Below, one piece after another: positions 1 to 10,000 of a stretch of DNA of 64,000 bases. Every line of letters starts with the position of its first letter. The first letter of the stretch is position 1. Position numbers and translations under genes: made by a program. The notes beneath the pieces were generated by a model. The model did no database searches and had not been told where the DNA came from. It saw only the letters and a list, made by a program, of their open reading frames with translations. The stretch comes from Actinoplanes sp. SE50/110 (GTDB lineage Bacteria; Actinomycetota; Actinomycetes; Mycobacteriales; Micromonosporaceae): assembly GCF_900119315.1 (NCBI RefSeq), contig NZ_LT827010.1, positions 6,171,001-6,235,000 on the forward strand, in the 5' to 3' direction.

Positions 1-2
1 CG

Positions 3-1088
3 GTGGCCCTCGTCGTACTCCTCATCGATCTTGCCCGGCGCCGGCCGCAACCGCGCGTCGGCCGGGAAGGCTGGCTGGTCGCGGCCTCGATCTTCCTCCT
101 GTTCCAGATCGCCTCGGCGCTCTGGTCCCCACCGGCCGCGCGCATCGGCCCGCAGACCGTCGACCTGATCCTGCTCGCCGTCCTCATCCTGGCCTTCTAT
201 TACTGGACGCTGGGCGACCCGGAGCGTGCCATCCTGTTCACCTTCCAGCTGTTCTGGCTCGCCGCGATCGTCTTCGCCCTCGCCGCGATCTTCATCAACG
301 GCCCCGGCGAGCAGGGCCGCTACTCCGCGTTCGGCGGCGGCCCGAACGTCTTCGTCCGCATCGAGATCCTCGGGGTGATCAGCGCGATCGCCATGTTCCT
401 GTCCACCCGCCGGCTGCTCCCGCTCCTGGTCACGCCGCTGTTCCTGCTGGCCGCGGTGCTCTCCGGCTCCCGCGCCGGGCTGATGGCCGGCGGCGCGGTC
501 GGCCTGGTCGCGCTCGCGAAGATCCGCGGCCGGCTCAGGGCCGGCCCGGTCCTGGCCTGCGGCGCCTTCCTGCTCACCGCCGGCCTGGTCATCTGGTTCG
601 CCGCGCCGCCCGAGTTCACCAGCCTGTTCCAGGAACGGTTCGTCCAGCAGACGGTCCAGGAGCAGTATCTGTCCGACCGGACCGACATCTGGGCGGCCGC
701 GATCCGGATGTTCACCGACCATCCGCTGGCCGGTGCCGGGTTGGACGGCTTCTACGGCCTGATCGGCGTCAATCAGATGGTGGAGTATCCGCACAACTAC
801 GTGCTGGCGGTCGCCGCCGAGGGCGGGCTGATCGGCCTCGGCCTGCTCACCGGCGCGCTCATACTGTGGACGAGGACCGTACGCGGCGGCGGAGCCCTTC
901 CCCGTGCCACCGGGCTCGCCGTGGCGGCGGCCGTTTTCGTGGCGCTGAGCAGCCTTTTCTCCGGGGATTACTACGACGCCCGGCTGGCCTGGACGTTCGC
1001 CGCGATGGCCGCCGCGGCCGCGGTGTCGCGGGCCCGGACGGTCCCGTCCGCCGAGCCCGCCCGTGTGAAAGAGGCGGTAGGTACGTGA
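3..1088 (+). CDS. O-antigen ligase / polymerase-like membrane protein (5' partial)
   Basis: Polytopic membrane protein of at least 361 residues with about ten hydrophobic segments and the Wzy_C-type core: a G-S-R-A-G motif near residue 155, then a large extracytoplasmic loop containing D-R-T-D-I-W and the HPLAGAGLDGF signature, followed by YPHNYVL. This family joins or polymerises lipid-linked glycans at the outer face of the membrane. The open frame runs to the window edge, so the GTG at 3 may not be the true start. The TGA overlaps the GTG of the next gene (GTGA), indicating translational coupling. The substrate cannot be read from sequence. Confidence 0.8.
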   Translation: MALVVLLIDLARRRPQPRVGREGWLVAASIFLLFQIASALWSPPAARIGPQTVDLILLAVLILAFYYWTLGDPERAILFTFQLFWLAAIVFALAAIFINGPGEQGRYSAFGGGPNVFVRIEILGVISAIAMFLSTRRLLPLLVTPLFLLAAVLSGSRAGLMAGGAVGLVALAKIRGRLRAGPVLACGAFLLTAGLVIWFAAPPEFTSLFQERFVQQTVQEQYLSDRTDIWAAAIRMFTDHPLAGAGLDGFYGLIGVNQMVEYPHNYVLAVAAEGGLIGLGLLTGALILWTRTVRGGGALPRATGLAVAAAVFVALSSLFSGDYYDARLAWTFAAMAAAAAVSRARTVPSAEPARVKEAVGT

Positions 1089-2221
1089 ATAGGATTCCCC
1101 GGCGCACCCTGTTGCTGGCCGGTGCCGGCATCGCGGTCGCCGCCACGGTGGCCGAGAGCTCCGCCCGGCCGTGCAACGCCATGCCGATCACCGCCCAGCC
1201 GCCGGCCGCGGCGCCCGCCGCGAGGCGCGCCCTGAAACCGGTCAGCCACTGGGCCGCGGTCTTCCAGCAGAGTTGGGACTACGAGTCGGCGACCGCCCAG
1301 CCGCTGAGCCTTTCCCGGGACAGCCAGGATCACTACGACCTGGCGTACACGCTGGACGGCAACGTCGCGATGTTCCGGGCCACCGGCGCCACCCGCTACC
1401 TGGATCGGGCGCTGGCCTACGTCGAGAACGTGGTCGCCTCGGCGGCCCCGTCCACGTCGCTGACGCGCAGCACGTTCCGGGACCGGTACCGCGGCTGGGC
1501 GTCGAGCAAGTCCGGGCAGGACGGCGACGAGGTGCCGCTCTACGAGAGCTACTTCTGGCGGTACGGCACCCAGTTGCTGACCGCGATGCGGCAGAGTGCC
1601 GCGGTGTGGGGCGACCCCGGCTACCGCGCCCGGCACGCTCGGCTGCTCTCGTTCGCCGAGGTGGACGTGTTCGAGAAGTGGTACAACCGGGGCGCCGCCG
1701 ACACCATCTACCGCGACCGCACCCACATGGCCGCGCACTGGGCGCTGATCGCGCTGAACCTGGGCCGGCTCACCGGGGACACCGCCCGTGCCACCCGGTA
1801 TCGGCAGGTGTACACCACGATCGGCGGGCGGATCCGCAACCAGATGATCCGCAACCCGGTCGAGCCGACCGCGTACTTCTGGAACGACGTGTGGGGCTCC
1901 ACCCGCCGGCCCGGGCAGGACGTGGGGCACGGCAACGGGGTGATGGCGTACGTGGTGGAGGCCCGTGACCAGGGCACCACCTGGAACGCGGCCGACATGA
2001 CCGCGTTCGGCAACCTGCTCACCAAGGTGATCTGGCCGGGCGGCACCACGTACCACGGATACGTGGACGGCACGGGGATGGACAACGGCTGGATCGCCGA
2101 CGGCTTCGTCAAACTCGGCCGCTACGACGCGGACGTCCAGCACCGCCTGGAGTCGTACGGCGTGGTCAACGACCAGTTCGCCGCGAACATGGCGCTGAAT
2201 GCGAAGATCCTGCGCGCGTGA
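1085..2221 (+). CDS. Exported alpha-helical-barrel (glycoside hydrolase/lyase-like) protein
   Basis: 378 residues. The N-terminus RIPRRTLLLAGAG followed by Ala-rich sequence looks like a twin-arginine or Sec signal, so export is likely. The mature part has repeated aromatic/acidic helices (DHYDLAYTLDGN, ATGATRYLDRAL, YESYFWRYG, HMAAHWALIALNLGR, HGNGVMAYVVEA) of the kind seen in (alpha/alpha)6-barrel glycosidases and polysaccharide lyases. No catalytic residues are assigned. It starts inside the stop of the ligase-like gene and ends 10 nt before the acyltransferase gene, so the three form one operon. A role in trimming or modifying the polymer outside the cell is inference. Confidence 0.6.
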   Translation: MNRIPRRTLLLAGAGIAVAATVAESSARPCNAMPITAQPPAAAPAARRALKPVSHWAAVFQQSWDYESATAQPLSLSRDSQDHYDLAYTLDGNVAMFRATGATRYLDRALAYVENVVASAAPSTSLTRSTFRDRYRGWASSKSGQDGDEVPLYESYFWRYGTQLLTAMRQSAAVWGDPGYRARHARLLSFAEVDVFEKWYNRGAADTIYRDRTHMAAHWALIALNLGRLTGDTARATRYRQVYTTIGGRIRNQMIRNPVEPTAYFWNDVWGSTRRPGQDVGHGNGVMAYVVEARDQGTTWNAADMTAFGNLLTKVIWPGGTTYHGYVDGTGMDNGWIADGFVKLGRYDADVQHRLESYGVVNDQFAANMALNAKILRA

Positions 2222-2231
2222 GGAGACATCT

Positions 2232-3254
2232 ATGACGGCATCGCTGCTGGATCCGGCGGCCCGGGAGTGGAAGGAGACGTTGCAGCAGGTCCGGCACGAC
2301 ATGTACCACGTTCCCGACTACGTCGTGCTGGACGCCCGGCTGTACGGCGGCACGCCGGCCGCGTTCCACTTCGAACGCGGCGCCCGACGGCTGCTGATCC
2401 CGCTGATCCTGCGCGACATCCCGGATGCGGACCGGCGCGACGCGCTCTCGCCGTACGGCTATCCCGGCCCGGTCAGCGATGCCGCGCCGCACGAGACCGA
2501 GTTCTGGCGGGCCGCCTGCGCGGCGCTGTCCGAGACGCTGCGCGAGGCCGGCATCGTCTCGCTGTTCGTCCGGATGCACCCGCTGCTCGACCCGCCGTCG
2601 CCGGTGCTCGGCGAGGCCGGCGCGCTGGTCCGGCACGGCGAGACGGTGTCGATGGACCTGACGGTCAGCGTCGAGGAGATGTGGCGGCAGACCCGCAGCG
2701 ACCACCGCAACCACATCAACCGGGCGAAACGCGCCGGCACCCGGATCGTCTTCGACGACTGGAGCCGGCTCGCCGACTGGGTCGAGGTCTACCACGACAA
2801 CATGCGCCGGGTCGGCGCGGCCGACTACTACTTCTTCACGTACGAGCACCTCGCCGCCCTGCACGACGCGGTCGGCGACCGGATGCACCTCGCCGTCGCG
2901 CTGGAGGGTGACGAGGTGGTGGGGGGCAACACCTTCTTCGAGTACGACGGGATCGCCACCGGATACGTGTCCTCCACCCGCCGCGCGCGGGGACGGTACG
3001 CCGACGAGCTGCTGTACGACTCGGTGCGGCGGTGGTGCTCCGAGCGCGGCGCACGGATCTTCCACCTGGGCGGGGGCAAAGGCGGCGGGGAGGACTCGCT
3101 GTTCTCGTACAAGGCGGGGTTCTCACCCAGCCGCCACCCGTTCCACACCTGGCGCGTGGTCACCGACCCTACGGCGTACCACCGACTGGTCCTTCGGAAG
3201 CGGCCCGGCGCCGACCCCGCGGACCTGACCGGCACCTTCCCCTCTTACCGCTAG
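2232..3254 (+). CDS. GNAT/FemAB-like acyltransferase
   Basis: 340 residues, preceded by AGGAGA 5 nt upstream. The sequence resembles the FemAB/BioF2-like GNAT fold (Acetyltransf_6): HRNHINRAKRAGTRI near residue 158 and, C-terminally, GNTFFEYDGIATGYVSSTR, then YADELLYDSVRRWCSERG and FHLGGGKGG. Members transfer an acyl or aminoacyl group to cell-wall or secreted glycan precursors in the cytoplasm. It is third in the ligase/barrel-protein operon, so an acyl decoration of the exopolysaccharide is likely but inferred. Donor and acceptor are unknown. Confidence 0.7.
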   Translation: MTASLLDPAAREWKETLQQVRHDMYHVPDYVVLDARLYGGTPAAFHFERGARRLLIPLILRDIPDADRRDALSPYGYPGPVSDAAPHETEFWRAACAALSETLREAGIVSLFVRMHPLLDPPSPVLGEAGALVRHGETVSMDLTVSVEEMWRQTRSDHRNHINRAKRAGTRIVFDDWSRLADWVEVYHDNMRRVGAADYYFFTYEHLAALHDAVGDRMHLAVALEGDEVVGGNTFFEYDGIATGYVSSTRRARGRYADELLYDSVRRWCSERGARIFHLGGGKGGGEDSLFSYKAGFSPSRHPFHTWRVVTDPTAYHRLVLRKRPGADPADLTGTFPSYR

Positions 3255-3263
3255 GAGCGCGGC

Positions 3264-4448
3264 ATGCGGATCACCTGCGTCGGCGGCGGCCCCGCCGGTC
3301 TGTACTTCGCGGTGCTGGCGAAACTCGCCGACCCGAGCCGCGAGATCACCGTGCTGGAGCGCAACCCGCCCGGCGTCACCTACGGCTGGGGCGTCGTCTT
3401 CTGGGACGACCTTCTCGACGATCTCTTCCGGTACGACGCGATCAGCGCCGCCCGGATCTGGGACGCCGCCTACAAGTGGGACGAGTACGAGGTCCGTGCC
3501 GCCGGGAAACCCGTCACCCACCTGGGCGGATACGGTTTCAGCCTGGGCCGGCACCGGCTGCTGGAGATCCTCGGTGAGCGGGCCGCCGAGCTCGGCGTCG
3601 ACGTGCACTACAAGGATGAGCTGACCGATGTCGCCATGCTGCCGCCGGCGGACCTGATCGTCGCGTGCGACGGCGCCGGCAGCCGGATCCGCGACCGCGA
3701 TCCGGAGCATTTCGGCGCCGAGGTGGAAACCGGCCGCAACCGGTACATCTGGCTCGGCACCCCGCACGTGTTCCGCACCTTCACCTTCGGCTTCGAGGAG
3801 ACCGAGGCCGGCTGGATCTGGTACCACGCCTACCCGTTCGCCGACGGGGCCAGCACCTTCATCGTCGAATGCACCCCGGAGACGTGGGCCGGCCTCGGCT
3901 TCGACCGGATGGACCCGGCGGCCGGCAACACCCGCCTGGAAGAGATCTTCGCCGGGCATCTCGACGGGCAGCCGCTCGACGACGCCGGCCGCGGCTGGCT
4001 GAACTTCCGGCGGGTCACCACCCGGCGCTGGGACCACGGCAACGTGGTGCTGATGGGCGACGCCGCGCACACCACCCACTTCGCCATCGGCTCCGGCACG
4101 AAACTGGCGATGCAGGACGCGATGGCGCTCGCCGACGCCCTGGACACCGCGCCGCAGGGTCTGCCGGCCGCGCTGGAGCAGTACGAGCATCGGCGCAAGA
4201 CCGCGCTGGCCCCGCTGCAGCGGGCCGCGCACGCCAGCAGCGGATGGTTCGAGCGGATGCCGGACTACGCCGGGCTGCCGGCGAAACGGTTCTCCTACGC
4301 CCTGTCCAACCGGCGCGGCGAGTACCCGGCCTGGCGATACCTGTTGCACATGGCGACCCAGGGCGCACTCCCGCGCACCATGCTGCGCTGGACGCTGTCC
4401 GCCCGGCGGTGGAACCGGGCCCGGCGCCGCCCGCTGCAGCTCACCTAA
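3264..4448 (+). CDS. FAD-dependent aromatic monooxygenase (salicylyl/anthraniloyl-CoA hydroxylase-like)
   Basis: 394 residues with AGGAG 9 nt before ATG. The N-terminal Rossmann motif GGGPAGLYFA binds FAD. The second FAD motif GDAAHTTHFAIGSGTK near residue 265 is the form typical of the flavin domain of salicylyl-CoA 5-hydroxylase and anthraniloyl-CoA monooxygenase. Those enzymes are often about twice this length with a C-terminal old-yellow-enzyme domain, absent here, so this is the stand-alone hydroxylase form. No CoA ligase or ring-cleavage gene lies nearby, so the substrate is open. It is 9 nt downstream of the acyltransferase gene and could be cotranscribed. Confidence 0.75.
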   Translation: MRITCVGGGPAGLYFAVLAKLADPSREITVLERNPPGVTYGWGVVFWDDLLDDLFRYDAISAARIWDAAYKWDEYEVRAAGKPVTHLGGYGFSLGRHRLLEILGERAAELGVDVHYKDELTDVAMLPPADLIVACDGAGSRIRDRDPEHFGAEVETGRNRYIWLGTPHVFRTFTFGFEETEAGWIWYHAYPFADGASTFIVECTPETWAGLGFDRMDPAAGNTRLEEIFAGHLDGQPLDDAGRGWLNFRRVTTRRWDHGNVVLMGDAAHTTHFAIGSGTKLAMQDAMALADALDTAPQGLPAALEQYEHRRKTALAPLQRAAHASSGWFERMPDYAGLPAKRFSYALSNRRGEYPAWRYLLHMATQGALPRTMLRWTLSARRWNRARRRPLQLT

Positions 4449-4474
4449 CCCTAAGGTCGGCGACCGCCGGTCCG

Positions 4475-5944
4475 ATGGTTGCGGACATGGTGCGGAAGCG
4501 ACGGACAGCGGGCTTGGCGGCCATCCTGTTCGTCGCCCTGTACGTGCTGCTGGTCCGGGTGCTGCCGATCCCGCCGGTGGTCGCCGGCCGGATCAGCCAG
4601 TCCACCCTGGCCGGCATCGGGGCCCTGGTGTCGGTGCTCTGGGCCCGCGCCGCGGCACGGTCCCGCGGCCGGATCCGGGCCGGGCTGATCACCTGGAGTG
4701 TGGCCGGGGCCGGCTGGGCGATCGGCGAACTGTTCTGGCTCGCCGACGGCTGGCGGACCGGCACCGCCGCCATCGGGGTCGCCGCCAACCTCGGCTTCAG
4801 CGCCACCATCGTGGCCGCACCGGCCGCCGCGGTGCTGCTGGTCGGCCGCCCGTCGGCCAGCATCCGCACCCTGTTCGACGCGCTGATGATCGGCATGTCG
4901 CTGTTCTTCGTGGTGTGGGCGCTCACGCTGGGGCCGCAGCATCGATCCGGCGCGGCCGGGGTCGGCACGGTCGCCTACGCCACCGCTGACGTGGTGATCA
5001 TCAGCCTGGTCCTGCTGCTGCTCGCCGAGAGCAGCGCCACGCTGCGGGTCCCGCTGGAGATCGCCGCCCTCGGCATGATCGTCCAGTTCACCGCGGACAG
5101 TGTGTACACCTACCAGACCATCGCCGGCACCTACCGTTTCGGCAGCCTGCCCGACCTGCTCTGGCTACTGGCCTGGGTCGCCTTCGCGGTCGGCGCCCCG
5201 CACCGCGACGAGCTGCACGGGGTCACCCGGATCGGCGACGGTGGACGGCCCCGCGCCTATCTCCCGTACGTCCCGTTCCTGCTCGCCTTCGGCACCGGCG
5301 TCACCATCCTGGCCACCGGCGGCCACCTCGACCGGGTCCTGGCCACCCTCAGCATGGCCCTGACCGCCCTCGTCGTCCTCCGCCAGATGCTGATCATCAG
5401 TGACAACCGCCGCCTCACCCGCCAACTGTCCGCCCTCGTCGACGACCTGCGTTACCGCGCCGAACACGACGCGCTGACCGGCCTGGCCAACCGGGTCCGC
5501 TTCGAGGAGTGCACCGAACAGGCGCTGCTGCCCGGCGCCCCCGGCCGGGTCGCCATCCTGCTCATCGACCTGGACGGCTTCAAACCGATCAACGACACCT
5601 ACGGCCACCCGCGCGGCGACCGGGTCCTCGCCGAAGTCGCCGAACGCCTGCTGACCGCCGCCGGCCCGCACGACGTGGTGGCCCGCCTCGGCGGCGACGA
5701 ATTCGCGGTGCTGACCACCACCGATCCGCAGCCGCTCGCCGCCCGCCTGCTGGCGGCGGTGGCCACCCCGTTCGACGTCGGCCCGGAGACGACGACGATC
5801 GGCGCCAGCATCGGCGTGGCCTCCTGCCGCCCGGGCACCCAGGGCTTCGGCCAACTGGTCCGTGACGCCGACGCCGCCATGTACGAGGCCAAACGCAACG
5901 GCCGCAATCGGGTGGTCATGCAGCAGCCGTCCGCGGTCGGCTAG
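4475..5944 (+). CDS. Membrane-anchored diguanylate cyclase (GGDEF)
   Basis: 489 residues. About 370 residues of hydrophobic helices form an N-terminal membrane sensor, followed by a short linker and a GGDEF domain beginning HDALTGLANR. The catalytic motif GGDEF is intact near residue 406, so c-di-GMP synthesis from two GTP at the inner membrane face is expected. The inhibitory RxxD site that normally precedes GGDEF reads GPHD, so product feedback at that site is probably lost. ATG at 4475 or 4487 are both possible and neither has a strong Shine-Dalgarno sequence. Confidence 0.85.
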   Translation: MVADMVRKRRTAGLAAILFVALYVLLVRVLPIPPVVAGRISQSTLAGIGALVSVLWARAAARSRGRIRAGLITWSVAGAGWAIGELFWLADGWRTGTAAIGVAANLGFSATIVAAPAAAVLLVGRPSASIRTLFDALMIGMSLFFVVWALTLGPQHRSGAAGVGTVAYATADVVIISLVLLLLAESSATLRVPLEIAALGMIVQFTADSVYTYQTIAGTYRFGSLPDLLWLLAWVAFAVGAPHRDELHGVTRIGDGGRPRAYLPYVPFLLAFGTGVTILATGGHLDRVLATLSMALTALVVLRQMLIISDNRRLTRQLSALVDDLRYRAEHDALTGLANRVRFEECTEQALLPGAPGRVAILLIDLDGFKPINDTYGHPRGDRVLAEVAERLLTAAGPHDVVARLGGDEFAVLTTTDPQPLAARLLAAVATPFDVGPETTTIGASIGVASCRPGTQGFGQLVRDADAAMYEAKRNGRNRVVMQQPSAVG

Positions 5945-6011
5945 GAGCGGCCCCGCCCATTCCCGATCTTCGAAATCGGATATCTTGGGCGGCGCGGACA
6001 CAGGGGGAGTC

Positions 6012-6833
6012 ATGGGGGAAGTGGTGTGGCTCGGCCGGTACCCGGTCAAGTCGATGTGCGGCGAGGACCTCACCGAAGCCCACCTGGACGCCTCGGGCTT
6101 CGAGGGCGACCGCCGACATGCCGTGCTCGACGAGGAGACCGGCCTGGTCGCCAGCGCGAAGAACCCTCGCCGGTGGCGCGCCCTGCTCTCGATGGCCGCC
6201 CGGCACGAGCCGGCCGGCCGGGTGGTCATCACCTGCCCCGACGGCGAACAGATCCACACCGACGCACCCACCGCCGACCGCGCACTGTCGCGGGTCCTGG
6301 GCCGCCCCGTGCGACTGACCGCCACCCTCCCGCAGGACGCGAGCATGGAGCGGCTGACCCCGCCGACAGAGCCCGGCGCCGGCACGATGACCCACAGCAG
6401 CCTGGCGGCCGGCACCCCCGGCAACACCTTCGTCGACTACGCTGCCGTCCACGTGATCACCACCGCCACCCTCGACGCCCTGGCCCGGCGGCACCCCGGC
6501 GGCCGCATGGACCCGCGACGGTTCCGCCCGAACCTCGTGGTGCACCTGGACGACGCCGCACCCTTCGCGGAGAACACCTGGCAGGACCGGACCATCACCG
6601 TCGCGGGCCACGCCGAGATCCGCATCGTCACACCCACCCCGCGCTGCGCGGTGCCCACCCTCGCCCAGGGAGCCGACCTGCCCGACGACCCGGATGTGCT
6701 CCGCACCGCCGCCCGGCTCAACCGGGTCCCGGTCTTCGACCTCGGCGAACTGACCTGCGTCGGCGCCTACGGCGCGGTCCAGCGTCACGGCCCACTGCGG
6801 ATCGGCGACCGCATCACGATCACCCGCAGGTGA
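6012..6833 (+). CDS. MOSC domain protein
   Basis: 273 residues with GGGGGAG just upstream of ATG. The N-terminal beta-barrel (VVWLGRYPVKSMCGED) leads into a MOSC domain with the characteristic cysteine in TPRCAVPT near residue 212. MOSC proteins bind molybdenum cofactor or carry sulfur on that cysteine, and many are N-hydroxylamine reductases or sulfur carriers. A possible -10 element TATCTT lies at 5981-5986, just after a small inverted repeat CCGAT/ATCGG at 5963-5979. No molybdoenzyme gene is nearby, so the partner is unknown. Confidence 0.8.
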   Translation: MGEVVWLGRYPVKSMCGEDLTEAHLDASGFEGDRRHAVLDEETGLVASAKNPRRWRALLSMAARHEPAGRVVITCPDGEQIHTDAPTADRALSRVLGRPVRLTATLPQDASMERLTPPTEPGAGTMTHSSLAAGTPGNTFVDYAAVHVITTATLDALARRHPGGRMDPRRFRPNLVVHLDDAAPFAENTWQDRTITVAGHAEIRIVTPTPRCAVPTLAQGADLPDDPDVLRTAARLNRVPVFDLGELTCVGAYGAVQRHGPLRIGDRITITRR

Positions 6834-7005
6834 GCACGACCGTGGTCCGCCGGTCAGCGTCGCAGCACCGCGGCCGCGGCGACACCCACCAGAACGGGTC
6901 CCACGCCAACAAAGATCGATGAACATCGGTACCCCCGAGGATCTGCCCGGTCTCGACGAGGGCACGGATCAAAACCGGTCGGCGGTACGTCGACGGCCCG
7001 CCACA

Positions 7006-10000
7006 ATGAGCGTCATGCCGTTCACCGCCCGCGCCGTGCGGAGCCTCCTGGCCACCCTCGACCCGCTCCCTCACCACGCGCGGATGCGGCATCTGGCGCA
7101 ATGGGCCCGCACCTCCCCCCGGGCCCCGGAAGTCTGCGCCGCGCTGCGCGCCGGGACCGACCACGAGCGCCGCCTCGCCCTGATCGCGGACCTGGCCCGG
7201 GGCGACACCGCGGGCATCGACGCGGCGGCGGCCGACCCGGTGCCCGCGCTGCGGAAGCTCGCGCTGGGCGCCGCGGCCCGCGCCGGCCGTCTCCCCCTCC
7301 CGATCACCGGCCTCGCGGCCGCCGACCGCCGGCACGTCTACCGGGTGCTGCGCCGCGATCCGGTGCCGGCGCTCGCCGACCGGCTGATCGGCACGGTGCG
7401 CGACCACTTCGGCGACGATGAGGCCGGTGCGCTGCTGGTGGCCTGCGGCCCGGAGACCGTGCGGGCGCTGCTCCCCCAGCTGGCGCACGCCGTCCGGCTG
7501 GAGAGCCTGAACCGCCGCCATCCCGGTGCGCTCGCCGAGCACCTCACCGCGACGCTGGCCGCGGTCCCGCCGGAGCATCGGCGTCACGAGTGGGCACGGT
7601 CGTCCGGCGCGGTGCTCGCGCTCGCCCCGGCGCAGGCTCTCGACCTGCTGGAGCGATGCGCGCCGGAGACCGAGCTGCCCGGCCGCCTCACCGGGTACGG
7701 CGTTCTCGCCGCCCACGACCCCGGGCGGGTGGCCCGTCTCCTGGCCGCTCCGGCACGGGCCGGATGGCTGCGGCACCGCAGGCTGTCGCCGAAGCTGCTG
7801 CGCCGCCTCGCCACCCTCCCCGACGATGACGTGATCCCCCTGTTCCGGCACGTCCGGGAGTCCGCCCCCGGCTTCGCCGCCCTGCTGCGAGCCTTTGCGC
7901 CGGCCCGCCGGGGCGCGCTCTACGACGCGGCGCTCGCCGAGGTCGACACCACGACGCTGATCCCGGCCGACGAGGTGATGGAGGCGCTGCCCGCCACCGT
8001 CCGGATCCGCGAGGCCACCCGGGTCCTCGGCCTGGACCGGATCCGCGAACAGGAATCCCTGGTCCTGCACTGGAGCGCGTATCTGGCCTGGCCGCAGGCG
8101 GCCACGGCGCAGGAGGCGGCGCTGCGCTCCGGGGACGCCACCGAGCGCGCCCGGGGTTACACCCGCCTGATCGCCGCGGCCAGCCGCGCCCGCGACCCCG
8201 AGGCGGTGGCGGCGGTGGTCGCCCGCCTGACCCGGATGCGCAACGAACAGGACCCGGTCCGGGCCACCGCGCTGACCGAACTCGCCCAGGTGGCCGGGCT
8301 GCTCACCGCCGGGTCCGCGGCCGACCTCACCACGATCACCACCGACGCCGTCGAGGCGCGGGACGCGTCGGCGGCCACCACCACGGCCCTGAGCCGGCTG
8401 GCCACCGGAACCCTGCAGCATCATGTCGATGTGCCGGCCCTGCGCGACTGGTCGCTGCTCGCGATCGACCTGGTCAGCACCGCGGCCACGGTGCCGGTGC
8501 TGCGCCGTTTCGACCGGGTGCTGCGCCGCGGCCAGGAGACCATGGTCTTCGACCGGCTCCGCCCGTGGGTCGAGGCCGCCATCGCCCGGGGCCGCTACGC
8601 CCCCCTGTTCGCGCTCACCGACGCGCTCGGCCGCCGCGCCCATCACCTGCCGGAGCTGCAGCGGATGCTGCGCGACACGATCCCGGGCACCACGGCCCGG
8701 ATCGCGGAGACGGCCATCGCCCGCTGGCTCGACGACCCGCGGCACCGTGCCGCGCGGGTCGCCGAGGTGCTCGCCGCGGATCCGTCGGCGGTGCTGCTCG
8801 GCCCGGTCTGGCGGATCGTCGCCGGCACCCGCACCGACCTGCTGGACCGGGTACTGGCCCGCCGTCCGACCGGCCGCTTCGCCAACAGCCGCGGCCACTG
8901 GGCGCCGGGCGGGCCGGCCCGCCCGGACCGGTGGCTGCCGCGCCAGCACGCGGCGTTCGTCGACCTGCAGGCGGCGATCGTGGCCGATCCGGGCGGCCCG
9001 GTCTGGTCCCGGATCGCCGCGCTGCACATCGCGGCTCCGGCCGGCGATCCCGGCCGCGACCTGGTCCTGCGCCATGTGGACGCGCCCGAGGTTCCGCTGG
9101 CCGAGGCCGCGCTCGGTGCGCTGGTCTGGTCGGCCCGGCCCGATCTGGCCCTGCCGGTGCTGCTCCGGCACGCCGCGGACGACCGCGCCCGGGTCGCTCT
9201 CTACGCCGCCGCCCGGGCGGCGAAGCACCTGCCGCCCGCCGTCCTGGCGCCACCGCTCGAGGCCCTGCTGAGCACCTCGGCGGTGGCGAAGGTGACCAGC
9301 CGCAAGGAGGCGGTGCGGATCCTGGCCCGCTACGGGCCGCCGGACTCGGTGGGCCGGCTGCTCGCCGTCTTCCAGGATCCGGCGACCCATCGCGACATCC
9401 GCGCGGCGATCATCGGAGCCGCCCGTCAGCGCCTGGACACCGAACCGAGCTGGACCGTCCTCGATCTGGCCGTCGCGGCGGGCCGGCCCCGGGAGGAGCG
9501 TCGGGCGGTCCTGGCCGCCGACCCGTACCTGATCGCGGCCCGGCACCGCCCGCGGTACGCGGCCCTGGTCGTGGCCGCCTGCCGCGCCGACGATCCCGAG
9601 ATCCGGCGCGAGGCTTTCGCCCGGTTGCCGGGCTGGTCGCGCTGGGCGCCGGCGGCCACCGACCTGATCGTCGAACGTCTCACCGACCTGGTCGTCGCCA
9701 CCGGGGACGCCGTGACGCCCGGCCTGCTGCGGGCCGCCGGGCCGGAGGCGCTGGCCCGGGCCCTGTCCACCCTGGTCACCCGGGAGGACGCGGAGACCGG
9801 TCCCGGTGCCCCCGGTGGTGACCATCCGGCCCGCCGCCGGATCGGCGCACTGCTGCGCACCGTGGGCGCACTCGCCCGCGCCCTCCCGGCCGACGCCGAC
9901 CGGACCGGTCTGCGGGAGCCGGTCCGCGCTCTCGCCGAGCATCCCGGCCATCTGGCCGCCGCCGTCGCCACCCTGGTCACGCTGGGCCGGCTGGACAACC

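Noticed and set aside
971..2302. 443-residue minus-strand ORF and similar long antisense ORFs
   Set aside because: Arg/Gly/Val-rich low-complexity translation, antisense to well-supported genes; long shadow frames are expected at this GC content.
6850..6925. Minus-strand peptide reading IFVGVGPVLVGVAAAAVLRR before a stop
   Set aside because: It looks like a membrane helix but has no start codon in frame and is only about 22 codons; kept out for lack of support.
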